A stretch of 7,765 nt of DNA from Candidatus Eiseniibacteriota bacterium (GCA_005893365.1 VBPB01000162.1:1-7765); one strand, 5' to 3'; positions 1 through 6,629 are shown, numbered from the stretch's first letter. Numbers and translations: made by a program. Notes: generated from the letters alone by a model not told the origin.

Positions 1-1003
1 GGGCGGCCGCGACGATGCGGCGCATGGTCGCCTTGGCCCCCTCGCGCTGCGCGATTGAGAGCGCGCGCAGATCGCCGGTCACGATGGTGGTCTCGGCGAC
101 CACGTTGGTCTTGCCGAACGCCGAGCCGCGGCTCGCGTCGGGGTCGAACGCGACCGTGGTGCCGCCCACGATCGCGCCGGGGTTCGCCACGAGGTAGGGC
201 TGGCGCGAGATCGAATCCTCGAACGCCGCCAGGATGCGGCCGGTCTCGTAGATCGCCCCGCTGCCGATGTCGGCGCGGAACACCTGCGACGAATGGGCCG
301 GGGTGCCCTGGACCCGCAGCACCCAGCCGCTCGCCCCGCGCCGGGCGATGACCGCGTGCTGGGGATGCCCGTCGCCGTCCTCGAAGCCGATCGCGACCGC
401 GGCGCTGTCGGCCGCGGCGATCAGGTCGCGGCGCGCGAGCTCCAGGGGCGCTCCGGTCTTCTCCTCGTCGCCGGTGAGCACCGCGGTCACGGTGAGATCA
501 TCGAGCACTCCGGCGTCCTTGAGCGCGCGCAGGGCCAGCAGCATGATGACGTCGCCGCCCTTCATGTCGATGATGCCGGGGCCGCTCACGGTCGAGTCCG
601 AGGTCCGCTGGAAGCGCTGGAACGGGCTCTCCCGCTCGAACACCGTGTCGAGGTGCCCGATCAGCAGCAGGTGCTTGGCGCCCTTGCGCCCGGGCCGGTG
701 GGCGATGAGGTGTCCGGCCCGGTTCCAGGCGGCACCCTCCACCCAGCGGGTCGCGAAGCCGAGCGCGTCGAACTCGGCGCGGAAGAGCTGGCCCACCTCC
801 CGCACCCCGGCGAGGTTCATCGTACCGCTGTTGATGTCGACCGCGCGCTCGAGGAGTTGGAGGGCGGCCGGCGTGCCCCGGTCCACCGCCGCGACCACGC
901 GGCGTTCGACGGGCGAACGGAGCGGGGCGGCGGCCGCCTCGGCCACCGCCGCCGTCGCGAGGCTGGCGAGCGCGACGCCCAGGACGCGGAGGACGGTGCT
1001 CAC
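1..1003 (-). CDS. Exported M20-family metallopeptidase (glutamate carboxypeptidase-like), 3' end beyond window
   Basis: Translating the minus strand from a GTG at 1003 gives 334 uninterrupted codons running off the left edge. Residues 1 to about 25 are a hydrophobic, Ala-rich signal peptide, so the enzyme is probably exported. M20 landmarks follow in the right order: GHLDTVFE (metal ligand His117 and Asp119), GPGIIDMKGG (bridging Asp146), TGDEEKTG (catalytic base Glu180 and metal ligand Glu181), an acidic GFEDGD near 206-211 that matches the third-ligand position, and GTPAHSSQ (His237), which opens the dimerisation domain. These match dizinc exopeptidases of the carboxypeptidase G2 type, which remove C-terminal residues or hydrolyse small amide substrates; the real substrate is unknown. 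The last metal-binding His should lie beyond the window. A GGGAGGA ribosome binding site at 1009-1015 lies 5 bases from GTG 1003 and only 2 from an in-frame GTG at 1006, so 1003 is preferred. The gene follows the peroxiredoxin after 32 bases and is probably co-transcribed with it. Confidence 0.92.
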   Translation of the reverse strand, partial: MSTVLRVLGVALASLATAAVAEAAAAPLRSPVERRVVAAVDRGTPAALQLLERAVDINSGTMNLAGVREVGQLFRAEFDALGFATRWVEGAAWNRAGHLIAHRPGRKGAKHLLLIGHLDTVFERESPFQRFQRTSDSTVSGPGIIDMKGGDVIMLLALRALKDAGVLDDLTVTAVLTGDEEKTGAPLELARRDLIAAADSAAVAIGFEDGDGHPQHAVIARRGASGWVLRVQGTPAHSSQVFRADIGSGAIYETGRILAAFEDSISRQPYLVANPGAIVGGTTVAFDPDASRGSAFGKTNVVAETTIVTGDLRALSIAQREGAKATMRRIVAAA

Positions 1004-1035
1004 CACCGTCCTCCCGCGCCGGGCGGGGACTCCTC

Positions 1036-1698
1036 TCACGCCTTGGGCTGCGCGACGATGCGCAGGTAGGGGCGCGGCGCCTTCCAGCCCTGCGGATAGA
1101 TCTTCTTCGCGTCGTCGTCCGAGACCGACCCGGCGATGATCACGTCCTCGCCCTGCTTCCAGTTCACCGGGGTCGAGACCTTGTGCTTCGCGGTGAGCTG
1201 CAGCGAGTCGATGACCCGCAGCACCTCGTCGAAGTTCCGGCCGGTGGTCATCGGGTAGACGATGACCAGCTTGACCTTCTTGTCGGGCCCGATGACGAAG
1301 ACGTTGCGGACGGTCTGGTTGTCGGCGGGCGTGCGGCCCTCGGAGGTGCCGGGGGTCGCCGCCGGCAGCATCCCGTAGAGCTTCGCCACCTTGAGCTCCG
1401 GGTCGCCGATCATCGGATAGTTGGGTGCCTGTCCCTGCGTCTCCTGGATGTCCACGGCCCACTTGGCGTGGTTCTCGACCGGATCGACGCTGAGTCCGAT
1501 GATCTTGGTGTTGCGCTTGTCGAACTCCGGCTTGAGCTTCGCCATGTAGCCGAGCTCGGTCGTGCACACGGGCGTGAAGTCCTTGGGGTGCGAGAAGAGG
1601 ACCGCCCACGAGCCGCCCATCCACTCGTGGAACGTGATCGGGCCCTGCGTCGTCTGGGCCGTGAAGTCGGGGGCCTCGTCACCGATCTGGATCGCCAT
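1036..1698 (-). CDS. 1-Cys peroxiredoxin, Prx6 type
   Basis: This 220-residue thiol peroxidase would reduce H2O2, alkyl hydroperoxides or peroxynitrite in the cytoplasm. The N-terminal thioredoxin-fold AhpC/TSA domain covers about residues 5-137. It carries the active-site sequence HPKDFTPVCTTE with peroxidatic Cys45, preceded by Thr42 and Pro38 of the P-x-x-x-T-x-x-C motif, and the conserved Arg131 in QTVRNVFVIGPD. A Prx6-type C-terminal domain follows (about 157-200) and ends in PYLRIVAQPKA. Cys45 is the only cysteine in the protein, so no internal resolving thiol exists and an external thiol or partner must recycle it. ATG 1698 is chosen because AAGGAGG lies 5 bases upstream and the family's usual start (MAIQIGDEAPDF) begins there. 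An in-frame ATG at 1740 would add 14 residues with no family counterpart. The length is normal for Prx6. The M20 peptidase gene lies directly downstream. Confidence 0.96.
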   Translation of the reverse strand: MAIQIGDEAPDFTAQTTQGPITFHEWMGGSWAVLFSHPKDFTPVCTTELGYMAKLKPEFDKRNTKIIGLSVDPVENHAKWAVDIQETQGQAPNYPMIGDPELKVAKLYGMLPAATPGTSEGRTPADNQTVRNVFVIGPDKKVKLVIVYPMTTGRNFDEVLRVIDSLQLTAKHKVSTPVNWKQGEDVIIAGSVSDDDAKKIYPQGWKAPRPYLRIVAQPKA

Positions 1699-1703
1699 GC
1701 CTG

Positions 1704-1710
1704 CCTCCTT
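1704..1710 (-). promoter_or_regulatory. Ribosome binding site deciding the peroxiredoxin start
   Basis: A near-perfect AAGGAGG lies 5 bases before ATG 1698. It settles the choice against the in-frame upstream ATG at 1740, which is preceded only by GC-rich sequence. Confidence 0.85.
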
Positions 1711-1730
1711 GATAAGGGGTGGGAAGGCGG

Positions 1731-1760
1731 AGCATAGCAATGGGGCGCGGTGGATGCCAC
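1731..1760 (-). promoter_or_regulatory. Possible sigma70-type promoter for the peroxiredoxin gene
   Basis: On the minus strand, GTGGCA (1760-1755) and TATGCT (1736-1731) are separated by 18 bases. Each matches four of six positions of the TTGACA / TATAAT consensus, and they lie 32 bases or more before the ATG at 1698. The -35-like box overlaps the foot of the hairpin at 1756-1790. This is a weak match in a GC-rich genome whose promoter consensus is unknown. Confidence 0.28.
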
Positions 1761-1790
1761 GCCCGGCACGCGGGCGCGCGTGCCCGTGGC
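1756..1790 (-). terminator. Strong GC hairpin at the end of the icd / malate synthase / GT-C unit
   Basis: On the plus strand, GCCACG (1756-1761) pairs with CGTGGC (1785-1790), and GGCACGCG (1765-1772) pairs with CGCGTGCC (1777-1784). This leaves a three-base CCC bulge and a GGCG loop, giving 14 base pairs in all. It lies 17 bases past the stop codon of the membrane-protein gene and just before the peroxiredoxin promoter region. No T-tract follows on the minus strand, so a canonical intrinsic terminator is not proven. It may be a T-less high-GC terminator or a transcript-end stabiliser. Confidence 0.55.
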
Positions 1791-1806
1791 GGAACCCCGC
1801 GCCCGG

Positions 1807-3519
1807 TCAGGGCCGCGTCGCCGCCGGCGGCGGACGCCGCGCCGCGGCGGCCAGCCGATCGCGCACTGCCGCCAGCCCCGGGTCGTCGGGGTAGGCCGCC
1901 AGCGCCGTCGCCAGCTCCTGGCCGGCGTCGGGGAGGCAGTCGTCGGCGATCAGCGCCTCGACCAGGCGGCGGTGCGCGTCGGGCCCGCGGCCGAGGTCCA
2001 CGACGTTGCCGTCCACGCGCCCGTAGAAGAGCTCGAAGTCCCGGTACGCGGTCGACCAGCGCGGCACCAGCGCCACCGAGTCGAGGTTGGGCAGGACGGC
2101 CCGGAGCGCCCGGCCTTCCCCGAGGACCGAGTGGAGGATCTGGGCCAGCCCCGCGGTCCAGCCCTGCTCGGGCACCACGAGCACCGCGCTCACCCGCCGC
2201 CCCGCGGTGGCCGCGCCCACGCGCGTGATGACCCGCCGGGCCGTCTCCTGCTTGCGCAGGAACGGATCGTACGGAAGATCCACCGTGGGCAGGCGCTTGG
2301 CCGCGCGCTCGTGGATGAGCGCGTCGGACACGACCACCTGCCCCAGGATCGCCGCCACGGCGACCGCCCAGCCGAACACCGCGCGCGCGCCGGACCGCCC
2401 GGCCGTGGCGCGGCTGCCTCCCGCCGGCGCGGCGCGCTTGGCGGTCGGCTCCACCGCGGCGCCGGCCGCGCGCGCCCCCGCCACCGCCCACTCCCAGCCG
2501 GCGCCCACCGCCAGCGTGAGCCCCGCGACCGGCACGTAGAGGTAGTGGAGGTAGCGCTGCCGCAGCAGCGGGAGCACCGGCGCCAGCGCCAGCAGCCACC
2601 ACCCGAGCCCGAACGCGGGCAGCCGGGTCGCGCGCCAGGCGACCACCGCCAGCGCCGCGAATCCCAGCGTCACCCACAGCCCCGTGCGCCACGCCGCGGT
2701 CGAGAGCGTCGAGTAGAGATCGGGGATCGGCGTGCGGAAGTCGGTCGCCCAGCCGGTCATGGTCATCAGGTTGTGGAAGAGATTGACGCCGTAGGCGCGG
2801 GCGTAGATGTCGTTGACGAAGAGCCCCGCCTGTACTACCGGGCTCGACAGGTAGGCGAGCAGGAGCACGGTGGGCGCCATGAGCACGGCGTAGCGCGAAG
2901 CCCGCGCGCTGAGCGGCGCCGCCTCCGGACCCGGCAGCAGCAGCAGCAGCGGCAGCAGCATCACCGTCTCCTTGCAGAGCAGCGCCGCCGCGAACACCAG
3001 GGCCGCCCCCAGCCGCCATGCCGCCCCGGGCTTCGCCGCCATCCCCAGCGCCGCGAGCGCGAGCAGGAGCGAGAGCGGCTCGGCGACCGTGACCACCTGG
3101 AGCACCACGGTGAGGAACAGTCGCGACGTGCCGAAGAGCCCGGCGGCCAGGCCGGCCGCCAGCACCCCACCCCCCGCGCCGCGCACCCAGGCGTAGAGCG
3201 CGGCGACGCAGAGGCCGTGCAGCAGCCAGTTGACCAGCAGGTAGGGGAACGCGTGGGCGCCGAACGCCGCGTGCGCCAGACGGAAGTAGGCGGGCCCCGA
3301 GAGGAATCGCCACAGCGTCGGCGGCTCGGGGACGATGCCGCGCACGCGCTCCAGGTAGATGAGGTCGTCGGGCGAGAAGAAGGCGCCCAGGGCGCTGCGA
3401 TAGACCCACAGCGAGAGCGCCACCAGGATGAGGACCAGCGGCAGCTCGCGCGCGGCGCGGCCGGCGGGCGCGACGGGAGGAGTCCGCCTGGGCGCCACAG
3501 CTAAACCGGGCTGAACCAT
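1807..3519 (-). CDS. Multi-spanning GT-C-like membrane protein (PMT/TMTC-type putative glycosyltransferase)
   Basis: The 570-residue protein has about ten hydrophobic segments (roughly 27-48, 91-112, 117-143, 145-162, 168-196, 209-225, 280-296, 303-319, 322-348 and 380-400), then a soluble C-terminal region of about 170 residues. Three features recall lipid-phosphate-sugar-dependent glycosyltransferases of the GT-C fold. The first is FFSPDDLIYL right after the first segment, with Asp51 and Asp52 where the catalytic acid usually sits in the first external loop. The second is LLCKETVMLLP (182-190), resembling the K-E-x-x-x-x-x-P segment of PMT/TMTC-like proteins. The third is QRYLHYLYVP (321-330), resembling their R-Y-L-Y-x-P segment. 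The end (about 515-556) is helical and resembles one TPR unit. Donor and acceptor are unknown, and a non-enzymatic membrane protein is possible. ATG 3519 overlaps the end of the malate synthase gene by 19 bases and has no clear ribosome binding site, which suggests translational coupling. GTG 3498 is an alternative start. Confidence 0.7.
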   Translation of the reverse strand: MVQPGLAVAPRRTPPVAPAGRAARELPLVLILVALSLWVYRSALGAFFSPDDLIYLERVRGIVPEPPTLWRFLSGPAYFRLAHAAFGAHAFPYLLVNWLLHGLCVAALYAWVRGAGGGVLAAGLAAGLFGTSRLFLTVVLQVVTVAEPLSLLLALAALGMAAKPGAAWRLGAALVFAAALLCKETVMLLPLLLLLPGPEAAPLSARASRYAVLMAPTVLLLAYLSSPVVQAGLFVNDIYARAYGVNLFHNLMTMTGWATDFRTPIPDLYSTLSTAAWRTGLWVTLGFAALAVVAWRATRLPAFGLGWWLLALAPVLPLLRQRYLHYLYVPVAGLTLAVGAGWEWAVAGARAAGAAVEPTAKRAAPAGGSRATAGRSGARAVFGWAVAVAAILGQVVVSDALIHERAAKRLPTVDLPYDPFLRKQETARRVITRVGAATAGRRVSAVLVVPEQGWTAGLAQILHSVLGEGRALRAVLPNLDSVALVPRWSTAYRDFELFYGRVDGNVVDLGRGPDAHRRLVEALIADDCLPDAGQELATALAAYPDDPGLAAVRDRLAAAARRPPPAATRP

Positions 3520-4990
3520 CCGTTCTTGATGAGTTCCTCGCTCGCCCGCCGCGCCTCGCGCATGGTCGTGTGGTCGCCGAGGTCGCGCCCGGGTTCGGCC
3601 GCCAGCAGCAGCCGCCCCAGCTCCTCGTCGAACACCCGGTTCACGAACTCCGGCGTGTGCGGCACCGTCTGTCCCGCCTTGTCCACGATCGACACCGCGT
3701 CCCGGTGCACCATGCGCTGGGCGATCATCAGCCGGTAGATGCGGTCGGTGGCGAGGTCCTCCATGTAGCCATCGAGCAGGCTCGCCCCCCGCCCGTTCAG
3801 GACGCCGTTGCGATAGCGGATGGTGGTGCGCACCGCGGCGCGCGTGCCGTCGACGGTGCGCGTGCCGACGCCCTGCGGCACCGGGCGCAGGTCCGGGTAG
3901 CGGTCCATCCCGGGCGGGCGGGCGTGGAGCTGGTTCGGCGCCGGGAACTGGGCGACCGCGATCGCGTTCTGGTCGGGATGCCCGGTCCACGCGCCGTCCA
4001 TGAAGCACGCCGCCTCGTTCTTCTTGTCCTGTTCCAGCACCGCCAGCGCGCGCGCGTTGAGCGTGGCGTCCTCGCGGCTCGGGTAGAGCGCGGTCATGCC
4101 GCCGATGGCGAGCGCCCCGCGCCGGTGGCAGATGTCGGCGAGCAGGTGCCGCAGGCGCTGGAAGAACGGCACGTCGTGCGGGATGGTGTTGCGGTCGGGC
4201 AGCACCCACGCCGGATCGGCGAGCGTCCAGTGGATGAGGCTGGCCATGTAGTCCCAGCGGCCCAGGTTGAGGCCGAGGATGTGATCGCGCAGGTGGTAGA
4301 GGAACTCCTCCATCTGGTAGGCGAGCGGGTGCGCCTCCACCAGCGCCATGCACTTGATGGTGCCGTCGGGCCAGCGCTTGGCGCGCTCCAGGGCGTGGAA
4401 CACCTCGGCCCACCAGAGTCCCTCCTCCGCCGATTCGGACTTGGGGATGTAGATGCACAGCGGGTGACGCAGCCGCTCGGCGTCCGTCTTGTAGACGATC
4501 ATCGCCAGGTCGAAGAGCGACGCCGAGGTCAGGTCGTCGCCGGAGAGCAGGCCCGCCTGCGACAGGTGGAGGCCGCGCACGCGGTTCCAGAGCACCGCGC
4601 GGCTCGGCTCGATGGCCACCGTGCGCCGGCGCTTCTGGTCCTCGTAGCTCAGCTCGCCGTGCAGGGCCCCCAGGATGTTGCGGATGCCGAGCAGGAGGCT
4701 GGGCCAGGTTCGGCGTCGTCGGCCGGTCCGGTCATCTGGTTGCGCTGATCCTGGCACCACGCGGGCAGCGTGATGTGCCAGTCGCCGGTGGTCGCGGGCG
4801 ACGGCGGCAGGTGCGTGGGGAGGTCGCCGTGATGGGCGTCGGCCAGCCGGACCAAGCGCTTGGCGGCGAGCGCTTGCTGGCGCGGCGTGTAGCGGCGGTG
4901 GAGCGGTGCGTAGAACGCCCAGAAGCCGGCGGGCAGGTCGCGCTCGGGGTCGAGCCCCGGCGGTGCCGTGTTCATGCGTGGATCAGGCAT
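3501..4990 (-). pseudogene. aceB: Malate synthase A, interrupted by a frameshift and a missing segment
   Basis: Malate synthase (EC 2.3.3.9) condenses glyoxylate and acetyl-CoA to malate in the glyoxylate shunt. Codons from 4990 to 4709 encode the family N-terminus (FWAFYAPLHRRYTPRQ, then QMTGPADDAE). From 4709 the homology continues in another frame for 402 codons: TWPSLLLGIRNI, NRVRGLHL (active-site Arg near 4577), LVEAHPLAYQMEE (metal-ligand Glu at 4337), RDHILGLNLGRWDY (family signature, metal-ligand Asp at 4253) and GYMEDLAT (catalytic-base Asp at 3758). Between the two halves relatives have about 22-23 more residues, including the conserved D-x-E-D-S. Here these are absent, so a deletion of about 64-70 bases (remainder 1 on division by 3) is inferred. 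The two open frames are 4990-4649 and 4760-3501; neither alone is a complete enzyme. Two residues after the signature are M-A rather than the usual [IV]-F. ATG 4990 is the chosen start, with ATG 4975 as an alternative; the ribosome binding site is poor. The gene lies 39 bases after icd. An assembly error is an equally good explanation. Confidence 0.88.
4704..4713 (-). other. Deletion/frameshift junction in malate synthase
   Basis: Read on the minus strand, GAC GAC GCC GAA continues the N-terminal frame, while ACC TGG CCC AGC begins the downstream frame and shares bases with it. Relatives typically read A-D-D-A-E-L here and, some 23 residues later, M-A-N-T-W-P. The observed sequence therefore appears to join these two points, possibly at a short shared G-A-A-C. 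The exact breakpoint cannot be fixed to better than a few bases. Confidence 0.75.
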
Positions 4991-5029
4991 GGGCCCGGTC
5001 CCACCCTCCCTGGTGGTCCGCCCGCGACA

Positions 5030-6280
5030 TCAGAGCAGCGCCAGCCTCGGGCCGACCTTGGCCGTGAGCCGCTCGGCGATGGCGTTGATGAAGTCCTCGG
5101 TCGAGACGTGCTTGGCGATCGGCGGCACCGCGATGGCCGCGAGGTCCTTGGTGACGATGCCGCCCTCGATGGTCTCGAGCACCGACTGCTCGAGCGCGTG
5201 GGCGAACGCCACCAGCTCGGGCGTGCCGTCCAGCTCGCCGCGTTTGGCGAGCGCTCCGGTCCACGCGAAGATCGTGGCCGTCGAGTTGGTCGAGGTGGGC
5301 TCGCCCTTCTGGTGCTGGTAGTAGTGCCGCTGGACCGTGCCGTGGGCCGCCTCGTACTCGAATTGGCCTTCGGGCGACACCAGCACCGAGGTCATGAGCC
5401 CGAGGCTCCCGAACCCCGACGCCAGCATGTCGCTGAACAGGTCGCCGTCGTAGTTGCGGCACGCCCACAGGAACCCGCCCGCATGCCGCATCACCCGCGC
5501 CACCGCGTCGTCGATCAGCATGTACTGGTAGGTGACGCCCGCCTTCTCGAAGTCGGCGCGCCGCAGGTCCACCTCCTCACGGAAGATGTCCTTGAAGGCG
5601 GCGTGGTAGGTCTTGCTGATGGTGTCCTTGGCCGCGAACCACAGATCGAGCTTCTCGCTCAGCGCATAGTGGATGCAGGCGCGCGCGAACGAGCGGATCG
5701 ACGTCTCCGTGTTGTGCTCGCCCTTGATGACCCCGGGGCCCTTGAAATCATGGACGACGATGGTCTGGGGTGCCGCGCCCGAGGCCGGCCGGTAGGTCAT
5801 CTCGACCCGCCCCGGACCGGGGATCTTCATCTCCACGTCGCGGTAGACGTCGCCGTAGGCGTGGCGGCCGATGACGATCGGCTTCTGCCACGAGCGCACC
5901 ATCGGCGGCACGTTGCGCACGATGATCGGCTTGCGGAACACCGTGCCGTCGAGGATCGCGCGGATGGTGCCGTTGGGACTCGGCCAGGCCTTCTTGAGGT
6001 TGTACTCCTTCACCCGCCCCGCGTCGGGCGTGATGGTCGCGCACTTGACCCCAACCTGGTGCCGCTTGATGGCCTCGGCCGCCTGGGTGGTGACCGCGTC
6101 GTCGGTCCGGTCGCGGTTGGGAAGGTGGAGGTCGTAGGGCTCGAGCTTGAGCTCCACGAACGGCTCGATCAGCTGCTGCTTCACCATCGCCCAGATGACA
6201 CGGGTCATCTCGTCGCCGTCCATCTCGACGATGGGGTTGCGAGCGACCACCTTGTACGCGGACTCGTGACGAACGCTCAT
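5030..6280 (-). CDS. icd: NADP-dependent isocitrate dehydrogenase, homodimeric (eukaryotic-like) type
   Basis: This 416-residue enzyme oxidatively decarboxylates isocitrate to 2-oxoglutarate with NADP+ in the TCA cycle (EC 1.1.1.42). It belongs to the IDH1/IDH2-like subfamily, not the E. coli Icd subfamily: EMDGDEMTR (19-27), TPDAGRV, WPSPNGTIRAILDGTVFRKP (99-118), IGRHAYGDVY, KDTISKTYHAAFKDIF and EAAHGTVQRHY. Isocitrate ligands are all present (Ser101, Asn103, Arg107, Arg116, Arg139, Tyr146, and Lys218 from the partner subunit). So are the metal-binding aspartates (Asp257, Asp280, Asp284). Arg318 and His319 occupy the positions that hold the NADP 2'-phosphate in human IDH1, which supports NADP over NAD. 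The usual T-S-T-N-P-I-A-S-I-F-A-W block reads TSTNSTATIFAW here, a mild divergence. ATG 6280 is preferred because GGAGA lies 5 bases upstream; an in-frame ATG at 6304 lacks such a site. Malate synthase follows after 39 bases, so this is probably the first gene of a unit transcribed from the 6281-6629 region. Confidence 0.97.
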   Translation of the reverse strand: MSVRHESAYKVVARNPIVEMDGDEMTRVIWAMVKQQLIEPFVELKLEPYDLHLPNRDRTDDAVTTQAAEAIKRHQVGVKCATITPDAGRVKEYNLKKAWPSPNGTIRAILDGTVFRKPIIVRNVPPMVRSWQKPIVIGRHAYGDVYRDVEMKIPGPGRVEMTYRPASGAAPQTIVVHDFKGPGVIKGEHNTETSIRSFARACIHYALSEKLDLWFAAKDTISKTYHAAFKDIFREEVDLRRADFEKAGVTYQYMLIDDAVARVMRHAGGFLWACRNYDGDLFSDMLASGFGSLGLMTSVLVSPEGQFEYEAAHGTVQRHYYQHQKGEPTSTNSTATIFAWTGALAKRGELDGTPELVAFAHALEQSVLETIEGGIVTKDLAAIAVPPIAKHVSTEDFINAIAERLTAKVGPRLALL

Positions 6281-6285
6281 CGGAT

Positions 6286-6290
6286 TCTCC
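6286..6290 (-). promoter_or_regulatory. Ribosome binding site deciding the icd start
   Basis: GGAGA on the minus strand, 5 bases before ATG 6280. The alternative ATG at 6304 has only pyrimidine-rich sequence at the matching distance, so the 416-residue form is favoured over the 424-residue one. Confidence 0.6.
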
Positions 6291-6356
6291 GGCCCATGAG
6301 ACATGGCGGTATGGAGGACGGAACTACCAGACTGGCCCCGCTCCCGCGACCCGTCA

Positions 6357-6375
6357 CCCTGCCACTCTGGCAGGG
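6357..6375. repeat. Perfect 8-bp inverted repeat with 3-base spacer
   Basis: CCCTGCCA (6357-6364) and TGGCAGGG (6368-6375) are exact reverse complements separated by CTC. The repeat lies 77 bases upstream of the icd start. No T-tract follows on either strand, so it is more like an operator or leader hairpin than an intrinsic terminator. Which protein, if any, binds it is unknown. Confidence 0.5.
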
Positions 6376-6380
6376 GTCAT

Positions 6381-6402
6381 GCTGCCCTTGGGCCCCGGCA
6401 GC
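6381..6402. repeat. Second hairpin next to the inverted repeat
   Basis: GCTGCC (6381-6386) pairs with GGCAGC (6397-6402) around a ten-base GC-rich loop. It starts five bases after the repeat at 6357-6375. A 6-bp stem can occur by chance at this GC content, so its significance rests mainly on the tandem arrangement. Confidence 0.3.
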
Positions 6403-6554
6403 GCCGGTCCGGCGGGGGCCGCGCCTCGCCCGGGCCGAGCCGACCCTGCGCGCGGCCTGCGCCGCGCCGCGGCAACCCGCCCATTCGGCAAGAGGATAGG
6501 CCGACCGCCCGACCTGCTGAAGCCGGCATGGGTGGCCGCCGATAACTCCTGGCA

Positions 6555-6616
6555 GGTGCGGTCGCCCGGGCCGGCGAGTTCTCCGACCACGGGACGGTCA
6601 CCATCGCGGCCGCACC
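6555..6616 (+). promoter_or_regulatory. Possible folded 5' leader of the EamA transporter gene
   Basis: A closing helix of GGTGCGG (6555-6561) with CCGCACC (6610-6616) encloses hairpins TCGCC/GGCGA (6562-6566 with 6573-6577) and GACC/GGTC (6585-6588 with 6596-6599), a three-way-junction layout. It ends 13 bases before the start codon. It matches no riboswitch class I recognise, and chance folding is likely in DNA this GC-rich. Confidence 0.2.
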
Positions 6617-6629
6617 CCGGGGGTCCACC

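Larger units (their letters stand above)
6281..6629. other. Divergent intergenic region between icd and the EamA transporter
   Basis: This 349-base gap must supply promoters for icd (leftward) and probably for the transporter (rightward). Open frames cross it on both strands, but their products are Arg/Pro/Ala-rich with no recognisable family, as expected from GC-rich noncoding DNA. It contains a perfect 8-bp inverted repeat at 6357-6375, a second hairpin at 6381-6402, and a possible folded leader at 6555-6616. I found no convincing -35/-10 pair, known riboswitch core or tRNA. Confidence 0.6.

Noticed and set aside
267..1139. Two overlapping plus-strand open frames (267-1139 and 293-1069).
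   Set aside because: They lie opposite the M20 peptidase, whose metal-binding and catalytic motifs are all readable on the minus strand.
2934..2960. A CAG-like triplet run resembling a microsatellite.
   Set aside because: On the coding strand it encodes the Leu-rich helix LLPLLLLLPG of the membrane protein; repeated CTG leucine codons explain it.
1750..3504. A 584-codon plus-strand open frame opposite the membrane-protein gene.
   Set aside because: Its product is Arg/His/Gln-rich low-complexity sequence with no family resemblance, typical of antisense frames in high-GC genes. The minus strand has a coherent ten-segment membrane protein.
1807..4458. An 883-codon open frame on the minus strand that runs through the malate synthase region into the membrane-protein gene.
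   Set aside because: Codons upstream of 3519 encode an Arg/Pro/His-rich product out of frame with the clear malate synthase homology. Only the part from ATG 3519 has membrane-protein character.
3570..4748. A 392-codon plus-strand open frame opposite malate synthase.
   Set aside because: It is antisense to the 402-codon malate synthase homology; its composition is that of a GC-skewed shadow frame.
4775..6499. A 574-codon plus-strand open frame opposite icd.
   Set aside because: It is the antisense shadow of an unmistakable isocitrate dehydrogenase and is rich in Arg, His, Asp and Val without motifs.
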